From Vallitalea pronyensis (GTDB lineage Bacteria > Bacillota > Clostridia > Lachnospirales > Vallitaleaceae): DNA of 64,000 nucleotides. The notes beneath the pieces were generated by a model, which was not told the origin of the DNA, did no database searches, and saw nothing but the letters and a program-made list of their open reading frames with translations. The stretch lies in contig NZ_CP058649.1 of NCBI RefSeq assembly GCF_018141445.1, positions 6,095,001 through 6,159,000 on the forward strand, given 5' to 3'. Positions 52,538-62,260 of this stretch are shown here, piece after piece. Numbering within the stretch: position 1 is the stretch's first letter; the number at the start of each line of letters is the position of its first letter. The translations under genes and the position numbers were made by a program.

Positions 52538-54922
52538 ATGAATCAGAAAACATTAAACACGTTAGAATATAATAAAATCATAGGTCAGCTGGTTGATCTT
52601 ACATCATCAAAAATGGCTAAAGAGATTTCCATGAATCTACAACCCCATTATGACCTGACCTATATTCGAAAGAAGCAGCAAGAAACCACAGAAGCCGTGA
52701 CCATGATTCTGAAAAGAGGTTCACTCCCTCTAGGTGGTTTAAAGGATATTCGTTCTTCCTTAAAACGGCTATCCATTGGCGGCAACCTTTCTATGCTGGA
52801 ATTATTACATATAGGTGAAGTTCTTCGGGTATGTTCACAAGTAAAATCCTACGCCAAAGGTGCTAAAGATGCCAACCAGTTCCTTAATTTGGAACTTCTC
52901 TATAACCTATTTGATAACATTGAAGTGCTCCATCCTCTCTACAAAGAGATTACCCGCTGTATTATCTCTGAAGAGGAAATGGCAGATGATGCAAGTCGTG
53001 AACTGCATCAAATAAGACGACAGATGAAGGTATCCAATGAAAAGATTAAAGAGCAGTTGAATCGTATCATAACGTCGTCAAGCTATAAGACCATGCTCCA
53101 AGACCCGATTATTACCATTCGTAATGATCGCTATTGTGTGCCTGTCAAACAAGAATATCGAGGTTCTTTTAAGGGTATGATTCACGATCAGTCTGCTTCT
53201 GGCTCGACCTTATTCATTGAGCCTATGTCCGTTGTGGAATTAAACAATAAAGTAAAAGAACTCTTTACAAAAGAAAAACAGGAGATTGAAAAAATCCTTG
53301 CACGGTTAAGCAGCTTCTGTTATGAACATGCATTCCAACTGGACGCTAATACCAAGCTGTTAACGGAGATCGATTTTATCTTTGCAAAAGGAGAGCTCTC
53401 CATCGCACTGAATTGTACAGAACCAACATTCAATGACCATAAGCATATCCGTATCATCAAAGGCCGTCATCCATTATTGGATCAAAAAACCGTTGTACCT
53501 ATTGATATTCATCTGGGTCAAGATTTTACAACCCTGATGATTACAGGTCCTAACACGGGAGGTAAAACAGTTACCTTAAAAACAGTAGGCTTACTCACAC
53601 TCATGGGACAGGCAGGTCTTCACATTCCTGCTTCAGCCAATTCTCAATTATCCATTTTTGACCACATATTTGCTGATATTGGTGATGAACAGAGCATTGA
53701 ACAATCGTTGAGTACCTTCTCCTCACACATGACCAATATCATTGATATACTGGCCCATGCTACAGAAGATTCTTTGGTCTTATTTGATGAATTAGGGGCC
53801 GGAACTGATCCAACAGAAGGTGCCGCTCTGGCTATGGCCATATTGGATAATCTCCATGCCAAGGATATTTTAACGGTAGCAACAACCCACTACAGTGAGC
53901 TTAAGGTCTATGCCCTCTCCACAAGTGGCGTAGAAAATGCTTGTTGTGAATTTGATGTAAAAACACTACGCCCAACCTATCGCTTACTAATTGGTATCCC
54001 AGGTAAAAGTAATGCTTTTGCCATTTCCAAGCGCTTAGGTCTATCCGATGATATCATTGATGAAGCCAAACAGTTATTAGAACAAAAAGAAGTGCGTTTT
54101 GAAGACCTCATTACAGAACTTGAAATCAGTAAAAAAACAACCCTCATGGAAAAAGAGAAAGCTGAACGGTACAGCAGAGAAGCTGAACAGCTGAAAGAGA
54201 AAGTTGAAGTTCAAAAAGAAAAAATCGCTCAGCAAAAAGAACGTATTCTAAAAGAAGCCAAGGAAGAGGCCTATAAGGTCCTTAGCCTTGCTAAAGATAA
54301 AGCCGATCATATCATTAAAGAAATGACAAAGCTGAGTAAACATACGGGTAATGCAAAAGAAATGGAGTCTCATAGAAGCAGCCTCCGTTCCTCCATCACT
54401 TCCATGGAAAAAGGTCTGTCATCCAGCATGAAACCTAAAAAGAATGTTACTAAATCGTTGAAAGATGTGAAAGCTGGGGACATGGTATTTGTCACCACCC
54501 TTAATCAAAAAGGTACGGTGTTATCACCGCCAAATGCAAAAGGTGATGTGCAATTACAAATGGGCATCATGAAAACAAAAGTAAACATAAAAGATTTGAG
54601 TTATGTAGGTGGTGGTGATATCACTTACAAAAATCAAACACCCAAAACAAAAAAATCTGTCTCATCCAAGTCCATGTCCATATCGCCAGAAGTGGATGTA
54701 AGGGGCTGTATGGTGGACGAGGCACTGGGGATATTGGATAAGTTTCTTGACGATGCTTACCTCTCCCACTTACCTCAAGTCACCATTATCCATGGTAAGG
54801 GAACAGGTGCTCTACGAACTGGTATCCATGGTTTCTTAAGACGAGTAAAATACATTAAATCCTTCCGAATTGGTTCTTTTGGTGAAGGTGAATCTGGCGT
54901 AACCATTGTGGAATTTAAATAA
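52538..54922 (+). CDS. mutS2: MutS2 DNA-/ribosome-associated ATPase with Smr domain
   Basis: A 794-residue MutS2. The ATPase domain has Walker A in MITGPNTGGKTVTLK and Walker B in LVLFDELGAGTDPTEGAAL. A charged coiled coil (about residues 520-640) and a KOW-like segment (GDMVFVTTLNQKGTV) lead to the C-terminal Smr nuclease domain with VDVRGCMVDEAL and TIIHGKGTGALRTGI. MutS2 lacks the mismatch-recognition domain; it suppresses recombination and, in Bacillus, rescues collided ribosomes. The start at 52538 has AAGGTGG five bases upstream; the GTG at 52529 overlaps it. Confidence 0.96.
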   Translation: MNQKTLNTLEYNKIIGQLVDLTSSKMAKEISMNLQPHYDLTYIRKKQQETTEAVTMILKRGSLPLGGLKDIRSSLKRLSIGGNLSMLELLHIGEVLRVCSQVKSYAKGAKDANQFLNLELLYNLFDNIEVLHPLYKEITRCIISEEEMADDASRELHQIRRQMKVSNEKIKEQLNRIITSSSYKTMLQDPIITIRNDRYCVPVKQEYRGSFKGMIHDQSASGSTLFIEPMSVVELNNKVKELFTKEKQEIEKILARLSSFCYEHAFQLDANTKLLTEIDFIFAKGELSIALNCTEPTFNDHKHIRIIKGRHPLLDQKTVVPIDIHLGQDFTTLMITGPNTGGKTVTLKTVGLLTLMGQAGLHIPASANSQLSIFDHIFADIGDEQSIEQSLSTFSSHMTNIIDILAHATEDSLVLFDELGAGTDPTEGAALAMAILDNLHAKDILTVATTHYSELKVYALSTSGVENACCEFDVKTLRPTYRLLIGIPGKSNAFAISKRLGLSDDIIDEAKQLLEQKEVRFEDLITELEISKKTTLMEKEKAERYSREAEQLKEKVEVQKEKIAQQKERILKEAKEEAYKVLSLAKDKADHIIKEMTKLSKHTGNAKEMESHRSSLRSSITSMEKGLSSSMKPKKNVTKSLKDVKAGDMVFVTTLNQKGTVLSPPNAKGDVQLQMGIMKTKVNIKDLSYVGGGDITYKNQTPKTKKSVSSKSMSISPEVDVRGCMVDEALGILDKFLDDAYLSHLPQVTIIHGKGTGALRTGIHGFLRRVKYIKSFRIGSFGEGESGVTIVEFK

Positions 54923-54996
54923 AACGATCTGAACAATCATTTAAGCACGAAACAAGGCTATATCATAAGATGCATACAAATAATGGAGGTGATTCA

Positions 54997-55680
54997 ATGG
55001 AATCCAAGCAAAAGATACTCATAGTCGACGATGACCCCAATATTACGGAACTTATTTCGTTATACTTAAATAAAGAAGGGTATTTAACCAAGTTTGTGCA
55101 TAATGGTAATAATGCTTTAAAAATCTTTCAAACCTTTGCACCTAACCTGGTCATACTTGACCTTATGTTACCTGGAATGGATGGTTATGATGTATGTAAG
55201 GAAATACGTAAGATGAGCAACATTCCCATTATCATGCTCACGGCAAAAGGTGAAACCTTTGATAAAATATTAGGTCTTGAACTGGGTGCAGATGATTATA
55301 TGGTTAAACCCTTTGACACCAAAGAGTTAACAGCTCGTGTAAAAGCGGTACTGCGTCGCTATCAACCAAGAGATGATAAAACAAAACAGGTGGTGGTACC
55401 TAATCTTACCATTAATCTGTCCAATTATACCGTTATCTATTTTGATGAAAAGATTGAAATGCCTCCAAAAGAGTTAGAACTTCTCTACTTTTTAGCATCC
55501 AATGCGAATCAGGTTTTCACACGAGAACAATTGTTGGATCGTATATGGGGTTATGAATACATTGGCGATACACGAACGGTAGATGTTCATGTCAAAAGGA
55601 TTAGGGAGAAAATCAAAAAATCTGATTATTGGGGTATTAAAACAGTATGGGGAATTGGCTATAAATTTGAGGTGAAATAA
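54997..55680 (+). CDS. OmpR/PhoB family response regulator
   Basis: A 227-residue regulator with an intact receiver: acidic residues in ILIVDDDPN, phosphoacceptor Asp55 in LVILDLMLPG, Thr in IIMLTAKGE and Lys in YMVKPFD. The C-terminal winged helix contains FTREQLLDRIWGYEYIGDTRTVDVHV and KTVWGIGYKFE. The start at 54997 has GGAGG seven bases upstream. Its stop overlaps the start of the kinase gene (TAATG), so the pair is coupled. The target genes are not evident from this window. Confidence 0.94.
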   Translation: MESKQKILIVDDDPNITELISLYLNKEGYLTKFVHNGNNALKIFQTFAPNLVILDLMLPGMDGYDVCKEIRKMSNIPIIMLTAKGETFDKILGLELGADDYMVKPFDTKELTARVKAVLRRYQPRDDKTKQVVVPNLTINLSNYTVIYFDEKIEMPPKELELLYFLASNANQVFTREQLLDRIWGYEYIGDTRTVDVHVKRIREKIKKSDYWGIKTVWGIGYKFEVK

Positions 55681-57101
55681 TGTTTAAATCCTTTGTAAGT
55701 AAATTTTTTACTTTGTATGCTGCGTTAACCCTGCTTACATTTATCTGTTTAACATCCTTTATTACCTATGTCATCAACGGTTATTTTATATCCGATAAAA
55801 GCGATAAGCTCATTGAATCGGGTAGAATCATCAATGAAATGTACCTCTTAGAGGATATTAATAGTAGTTATTTTAGGACGGCTATTAACTCTATGAGTCG
55901 TGCATATGGGTCTCGAATATGGATTGTCACCAATAATGGAACCATTTTAATGGACTCGGAATCTAATAAATTATCCGGTATCACCTTTGATACCCAGCGC
56001 CCTAACATTCAAAAAGCAATAGAAGGTCATCATGTGACCTTTACAGGTAATTTTTACGGCCTTTTTCGGGAAAGGATGATTACCGTCATCGTTCCTATCA
56101 GGTACAATAATGAAACCATGGGGCTTATCTTTTTACATGCTTATTACCCATCCATCACCAATGCTACCAATCCGTTTTTTAGGGTAACCCTTATTAGTTT
56201 ACTCTTTTCATTAGTGGTGTCCATTATGCTGATGTATCTCTTCTCTAGAAGGATCACAAAAATCTTCCAGCAGATGAATAAAACAGCAAAATCCATTGCT
56301 AATGGTAACTTTGAGAGTAGAATTATGATTCATAGTAATGATGAATTTGGTGAACTTGCTACGAACCTTAACTATATGGCTGCTGAATTGGGTAAACTTG
56401 AAGAAATGCGGCGGGGTTTTATTGCCAATATTTCGCATGACTTCCGCTCTCCACTCACATCCATCAAAGGCTTTGTACAAGCCATATTGGATGGTACCAT
56501 ACCACCAGAGAATCAGGACAAGTACCTGAATATCGTGTTAAACGAAAGCAACCGCTTAACCAGCCTAACCAATGATATTCTACTACTGGCTAAACTTGAA
56601 AACAATGGGATAACCATTAATCGAACCTCTTTCGATATCCATAATCTTATACGGGAAGTCATCATTCAATTTGAACAGAAAATCATCGATAAGAAAATGG
56701 AGATCACCATATTGATCGATGAAAAAGCTGTGTTTGTAGATGCCGATCGACAAAAAATACAGCGTGTACTCTACAACATGATTGATAATGCCGTAAAATT
56801 CTGTGGTAAAGGTGACCGCCTCACCATTGAAACAACTAAGTATAAAGAAAAAATTAATATATCCATCAAAGATACAGGACCTGGTATTAAGGAAGAAGAC
56901 ATTAAGTATATCTTTAATCGTTTCCATAAAGCTGACCGTTCTCGAGGTAAAGATAAAAAAGGGACCGGTCTTGGTTTGTCCATCGTAAAAGAAATCATCA
57001 ATGCCCATGGCGAAACCATCAATGTCAACAGTCAACTGAATAAAGGAACAGAGTTCGTGTTTACTTTGACTTTGGATAAGGGCAATAAGATGTATAGATA
57101 G
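55680..57101 (+). CDS. Sensor histidine kinase of the OmpR-type system
   Basis: A 473-residue membrane kinase. Helices at about residues 9-31 and 165-187 bracket an extracellular sensor domain of about 130 residues. A HAMP domain (RRITKIFQQMNKTAKSIANG) leads to the HisKA domain with His253 in NISHDFRSPLTSI, then the ATPase domain with N box MIDNAVKFC, DTGPGI and GTGLGLSIVKEI. All functional boxes are intact. It phosphorylates the regulator encoded immediately upstream. Confidence 0.94.
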   Translation: MFKSFVSKFFTLYAALTLLTFICLTSFITYVINGYFISDKSDKLIESGRIINEMYLLEDINSSYFRTAINSMSRAYGSRIWIVTNNGTILMDSESNKLSGITFDTQRPNIQKAIEGHHVTFTGNFYGLFRERMITVIVPIRYNNETMGLIFLHAYYPSITNATNPFFRVTLISLLFSLVVSIMLMYLFSRRITKIFQQMNKTAKSIANGNFESRIMIHSNDEFGELATNLNYMAAELGKLEEMRRGFIANISHDFRSPLTSIKGFVQAILDGTIPPENQDKYLNIVLNESNRLTSLTNDILLLAKLENNGITINRTSFDIHNLIREVIIQFEQKIIDKKMEITILIDEKAVFVDADRQKIQRVLYNMIDNAVKFCGKGDRLTIETTKYKEKINISIKDTGPGIKEEDIKYIFNRFHKADRSRGKDKKGTGLGLSIVKEIINAHGETINVNSQLNKGTEFVFTLTLDKGNKMYR

Positions 57102-57165
57102 TTTCTATAATCTATAATTGTAAGTAAAAATACAAAAAAACACGTACAACATTAAAATAACTGTT

Positions 57166-57196
57166 AAAAAACTATTGATTACATCAGTAGTTTTTT
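57166..57196 (+). terminator. Terminator after the two-component system
   Basis: Stem ACTATTGA / TCAGTAGT flanked by A and T runs, ending in seven T residues. The gap 57102-57490 otherwise holds the gdhA promoter and a short upstream ORF. Confidence 0.75.
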
Positions 57197-57397
57197 TACT
57201 TCCTAACTTGATTATTCTTAGCCGTTTCTTATACAAAATCTAATCGTTCACCACACACACCAGAAAATATTTAATGTTACGTTTGATGCAATTTCTATAT
57301 CACCATGCACCATACTGAATCCTAATAAAAATTGTGCATTTTCTATAAAATCTAATATAGTCTATATTTACACTATACATATGTAATTGGCATATGC

Positions 57398-57403
57398 TAT
57401 AAT
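57398..57403 (+). promoter_or_regulatory. Extended -10 promoter of gdhA
   Basis: TGCTATAAT, a perfect -10 with TGn extension. The predicted start of transcription, near 57410, coincides with the ribosome site of the 14-codon ORF at 57427. Confidence 0.55.
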
Positions 57404-57426
57404 CTTTAAAGAGGCGGGGTGTTAAA

Positions 57427-57471
57427 ATGAAGCGAAAGAATTTATGGCTTTCATTTTTATCGCATCATTAA
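57427..57471 (+). CDS. Possible 14-residue leader peptide upstream of gdhA
   Basis: MKRKNLWLSFLSHH follows GAGGCGGGG and ends 19 bases before the gdhA start, at the very 5' end of the expected mRNA. It could regulate gdhA translation or be chance. It has no run of a single amino acid that would identify a classical attenuator. Confidence 0.3.
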   Translation: MKRKNLWLSFLSHH

Positions 57472-57475
57472 ATAA

Positions 57476-58828
<1,353 letters not shown>

Positions 58829-58877
58829 GGACGAAGGATTCATTCTCTTTCTCACTCAACAATAATTATCAAAACCT

Positions 58878-58921
58878 AAGAATCCTAAATAATTGACTTA
58901 TATCAATTATTTAGGATTCTT
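58878..58921. terminator. Long hairpin between gdhA and the AraC regulator gene
   Basis: Perfect 19-base arms, AAGAATCCTAAATAATTGA (58878-58896) and its complement (58903-58921), with a six-base loop. The right arm contains the last five codons and stop of the regulator gene. T-runs are weak on both sides. Confidence 0.6.
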
Positions 58922-59829
58922 GTAGAAGGTTCTCCATCCATATTTTTCATACTTTTTCTTGTTGCAGTAGGTGTATTCCCAGTATATTTTAAGTACATCC
59001 GGTTAAAATAGCTCTGATTAGAAAAACCGCTCATGTCGGATATGTGACTGACAGGAATATCCGTTTCCGTTAATAAGCGTTCCGCTTGATATACGCGATG
59101 TATATTCAGCAACTGGGTAAAGGGTTTCCCTGTGAGTTTTTTAATAACCCTGCAAAAATAATGCTTATTCATATTAAGAGCCTGTGCCATGTCATCCAAT
59201 GAAATGTCATGTTGATAATTGTTTTGGATATAAGACCACATGTCGTCCATCATTTTTTTGTTAACACTTGAAAAGGTATGCTTTTCTTCTGAATCAAAAT
59301 GGTCACTGTACCTTACCATGGTAGCAAAAATCCGTTCTATCTCCGTTTTTATGTAAACCTCATAGGCTTTTCCTTTGGTACTGTATTCGTACATAATCAG
59401 GTCTAAAGACTCTGCTAACTTATGAAACAATTGACTGTTGGAGGGTACCCTAGAAAGCAATCTTTTTTCACCAGCTAGAAAGGGTTGTATATAGGTTATA
59501 TAATAGTCATTCATGTTGATACTATCCAGCATTTTTTTATCAAAAACGATGGCATAGAATTTCCCTACATGGCCATCAGCTGACTCCACATAATGAACTT
59601 GAAACATGTTGACAAAGAAAATATTCTCACCTTCTGAATAGTAAGTATCGTTTCCAATTCGAATATTAACCTTACCTTCCTTCACATAGATAATTTCAAA
59701 ATTATCATGATAATGAGGATGCAGAGGATGGCCCTCTCTAACTGCACAGTTGTATAGAGACAAGGGGAAAGCTGTCTCTCGCGCATAACTGGTTTGTAAA
59801 TATCCTTTCTGATATATGGCATTATGCAT
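58903..59829 (-). CDS. AraC family regulator with N-terminal cupin domain
   Basis: A 308-residue regulator. The N-terminal sugar-sensing cupin contains HPLHPHYHDNFEIIYVKEGKVNIRIG and FFVNMFQVHYVES; a helical linker follows; the last about 100 residues carry two helix-turn-helix units (ISLDDMAQALNMNKHYFCRV and VSHISDMSGFSNQSYFNRMY). It is divergent from the sugar isomerase/oxidoreductase operon and probably activates it in response to a sugar. The stop codon is within a hairpin arm. GGAGGAG lies nine bases before the ATG. Confidence 0.92.
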   Translation of the reverse strand: MHNAIYQKGYLQTSYARETAFPLSLYNCAVREGHPLHPHYHDNFEIIYVKEGKVNIRIGNDTYYSEGENIFFVNMFQVHYVESADGHVGKFYAIVFDKKMLDSINMNDYYITYIQPFLAGEKRLLSRVPSNSQLFHKLAESLDLIMYEYSTKGKAYEVYIKTEIERIFATMVRYSDHFDSEEKHTFSSVNKKMMDDMWSYIQNNYQHDISLDDMAQALNMNKHYFCRVIKKLTGKPFTQLLNIHRVYQAERLLTETDIPVSHISDMSGFSNQSYFNRMYLKYTGNTPTATRKSMKNMDGEPSTRILNN

Positions 59830-59909
59830 TGTTCTCTACTCCTCCCAATTACACTACTTTTTCTAGGACATGTTGGTGGTTTCATTATATGAATAACCCG
59901 ATGAATATA

Positions 59910-59940
59910 AAGTCAATATTGTATTACTATAAGTCAATAT
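59910..59940. promoter_or_regulatory. Direct repeats 21 bp apart, likely AraC-type operator
   Basis: AAGTCAATAT occurs at 59910-59919 and again at 59931-59940. The 21-base period is two helical turns, the spacing of classical AraC half-sites. They lie in the divergent promoter region, upstream of the isomerase operon -10 box. Confidence 0.6.
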
Positions 59941-59969
59941 CAATGCTAGTTGGCTCAATGGGTATGTAA

Positions 59970-59975
59970 TATAAT
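59970..59975 (+). promoter_or_regulatory. -10 box of the isomerase/oxidoreductase operon
   Basis: Perfect TATAAT with no good -35 at 17 bases (TAGTTG), starting 7 bases after the second direct repeat: consistent with activation by the AraC regulator. Confidence 0.45.
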
Positions 59976-60046
59976 ATTATCATAGTCTCACTGCTAACTC
60001 AAGGTCTAGCAGAGAACGTATTTAATAGAATAGGAGCGTGATACAT

Positions 60047-60949
60047 ATGAATCAAATTAAAATTGGTACGTTAATCAGTGCTGGTGAAGCCTTATCGGTG
60101 ATACCAGATATCGCGGATCATGGCTTTGAATCCTTTTCATTAACATTCTGGAAAACCGTTGGTGATATAGATCTTCCAGAATTGGCAAAACGATTGACGG
60201 ATTTCCTGGCACCTAAAGGTATTACCATTTCCAGCTTATCCATATTTTCAAACCCTCTTGCAGGCGGCTCTGAATATGCTGATGCTGTACCATCTTGGGA
60301 AGCCCTTATTGATCATGCATCACTTTTTGGCACCGATTTAGTGACTGGTTTCGCTGGAAGGGTCATTGACAAAAGCATTGATGAATCCATCCCAACATTC
60401 AAAAACGTCTTTGGCGAGCTTTCAAAAAGAGCTGCTTCAAAAGGTGTAAAGATTGCCTTTGAGAACTGTACCATGGGTGGTGACTGGCAAAAAGGTAACT
60501 GGAATATTGCTCATAATCCAGCTGCATGGGAGCTTATGTTTAATGCTCTGCCTGATGAGCATTTGGGTCTGCAATGGGAACCTTGTCATCAAATGGTGCA
60601 ACTGATTGACCCTATACCACAACTCAGAAAATGGGCTGGCAAGATATGGAATGTTCATGGAAAAGATGCGACCATTGACTGGGATGTTATCAAGCAATAT
60701 GGTATTGGCGGGGCTAAACAATTTGCTTGGCATAGGACACCTGGTTTTGGGGATAGTAACTGGACAGATATCATATCAATCCTGCGTATGAATGGTTACA
60801 CAGGCAATATTGATATCGAAGGCTATCACGATCCCGTTTATAAAGGCCAATTAGAGTTAACGGGACAGATTCATGCCTTAAATTACTTAAAGCATTGTCG
60901 CGGTGGAAGCTATGTAGCTAATCCAGAAGCTTGGAAAAATAGACAATAG
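60047..60949 (+). CDS. Sugar phosphate isomerase/epimerase-type TIM barrel protein
   Basis: A 300-residue AP-endonuclease-2-like TIM barrel. Metal-binding residues are visible at the usual places: Glu in VKIAFENCTMGG, a late WEPCHQ, WNVHGKD and NIDIEGYHDP. The family includes xylose-isomerase-like epimerases and inosose dehydratases, acting on sugars or inositols in the cytoplasm. The start at 60047 has AGGAG upstream; the GTG at 60038 lies too close to it. The partner oxidoreductase gene follows after 10 bases, so the two probably act in sequence on one sugar derivative. Confidence 0.85.
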   Translation: MNQIKIGTLISAGEALSVIPDIADHGFESFSLTFWKTVGDIDLPELAKRLTDFLAPKGITISSLSIFSNPLAGGSEYADAVPSWEALIDHASLFGTDLVTGFAGRVIDKSIDESIPTFKNVFGELSKRAASKGVKIAFENCTMGGDWQKGNWNIAHNPAAWELMFNALPDEHLGLQWEPCHQMVQLIDPIPQLRKWAGKIWNVHGKDATIDWDVIKQYGIGGAKQFAWHRTPGFGDSNWTDIISILRMNGYTGNIDIEGYHDPVYKGQLELTGQIHALNYLKHCRGGSYVANPEAWKNRQ

Positions 60950-60959
60950 GAGGTCAGAT

Positions 60960-61997
60960 ATGGGTAAACAATTTAGAGTTCTTCAAGTGGGATGCGGTGG
61001 CATAAGCAATAGCTGGCTTACTGCATTGACTGGAAGAGAAGATGTTATCATCGCTGGTTTGGTTGACTTACACAAAAACCATGCTCAAGATAAAAAAGAC
61101 AAATTCAACCTATCCTGTCCAATCTATACGGATTTTGAGGTAGCCATAGAAGAGATTAAGCCGGATCTTGTCATTGATAATACGATACCTGAAATACATC
61201 ATCGCGTTGTCACTACAGCCCTTAACGCTGGCTGTCATGTCTTTGGTGAGAAGCCCTTAGCTGATTCCATTGAACATGCCTTAGATATGGTTAAAACTTC
61301 GGCAACAACCAATAAGTCCTATGCTGTTATGCAAAACAGAAGATTTTTAAAAGATATTCGTTCTTTTCAGTCCATTATTGCCAATCAACAGATTGGGGCA
61401 TTAGGTTTCTTAGGTGCTTCCTTTTATATTGAAGCCCATTTTGGAGGTTTTAGAGACCTGATGGATAGCCCACTTATATTAGATATGGCTATCCACACCT
61501 TTGATCAAGCTCGGTTTATTTCCGGTTGCGACCCCGTATCCGTATACTGTCACGAGTTCAATCCTCCAGGTTCTTGGTATAAAGGTAATGCCAGTGCTGT
61601 ATGTATCTTTGAAATGACCAATGATGTTGTTTTTGAATATAACGGTTCTTGGTGTGCGAAAGGTAGTGTAACCAGCTGGGAATGTGATTGGCGAGCGATG
61701 GGAAGTACAGGTGCTGCCGGCTGGGATGGAAAAAGCCTGCCATGGTATGAAACCAATTCGGATCCCAACAACAGATTCCCTTCAGACTACGACAAGCATG
61801 TTGTGGATATAAAAAGTAATGCTGCAACAGGTCATGCAGGTTGTATTGAAGATATGATGAATGCATTGATAAAAGGTGTTCCTGCTCAAACAGACTGCAA
61901 GGACAATATTAAAAGTCTTGCCATGGTCATGGCAGCTATTAAAAGTTCGCAGGAACAACGAAAAGTATACCTTCATGAATTGATTGATCTATCCTAA
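60960..61997 (+). CDS. Gfo/Idh/MocA family oxidoreductase
   Basis: A 345-residue NAD(P)-dependent sugar dehydrogenase. The N-terminal Rossmann fold has VLQVGCGGISNSWLTAL, then the family EKP motif in HVFGEKPLADS (Lys is catalytic). The C-terminal substrate domain includes LDMAIHTFDQARFISG, where the His is the usual catalytic histidine. Members oxidise inositol, glucose and other sugars or their derivatives. It pairs with the isomerase gene upstream in an AraC-controlled operon. AGGAGG is close to the ATG. The stop codon touches a small palindromic element. Confidence 0.92.
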   Translation: MGKQFRVLQVGCGGISNSWLTALTGREDVIIAGLVDLHKNHAQDKKDKFNLSCPIYTDFEVAIEEIKPDLVIDNTIPEIHHRVVTTALNAGCHVFGEKPLADSIEHALDMVKTSATTNKSYAVMQNRRFLKDIRSFQSIIANQQIGALGFLGASFYIEAHFGGFRDLMDSPLILDMAIHTFDQARFISGCDPVSVYCHEFNPPGSWYKGNASAVCIFEMTNDVVFEYNGSWCAKGSVTSWECDWRAMGSTGAAGWDGKSLPWYETNSDPNNRFPSDYDKHVVDIKSNAATGHAGCIEDMMNALIKGVPAQTDCKDNIKSLAMVMAAIKSSQEQRKVYLHELIDLS

Positions 61998-62197
61998 TAA
62001 GAAAGGGGTTGTCGGAAAATAGTGTTTTTCGATGCTCCGAAATAAAAAAACAGCAAATCCATAAAAATCAACATCTTAAATTGATAATGATTCTTATGGG
62101 TTTTGTTTTTTATCTTTTTTTATAAAAAAGCCAGCAACTCTTAAGAGTTATACTGACTTTTGTTGGGCTGTCTATTTTCGGACTGCCCCTTTCTTAT
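61997..62197. repeat. MITE-like element with 26-base terminal inverted repeats
   Basis: Ends ATAAGAAAGGGG...GAAAATAG (61997-62022) and the near-complement CTATTTTCGGACTGCCCC...TAT (62172-62197) match at all but about three positions. The 150-base interior is AT-rich, without a gene. The left end starts at the last base of the oxidoreductase stop codon. The GGGG-rich tips resemble ends of insertion sequences, but no transposase is present. Confidence 0.6.
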
Positions 62198-62260
62198 GGT
62201 TTATAATTGTACGTTGGTTTACTCAATCTTATAATCGATATAATTTCCTATGTGTTTCTA

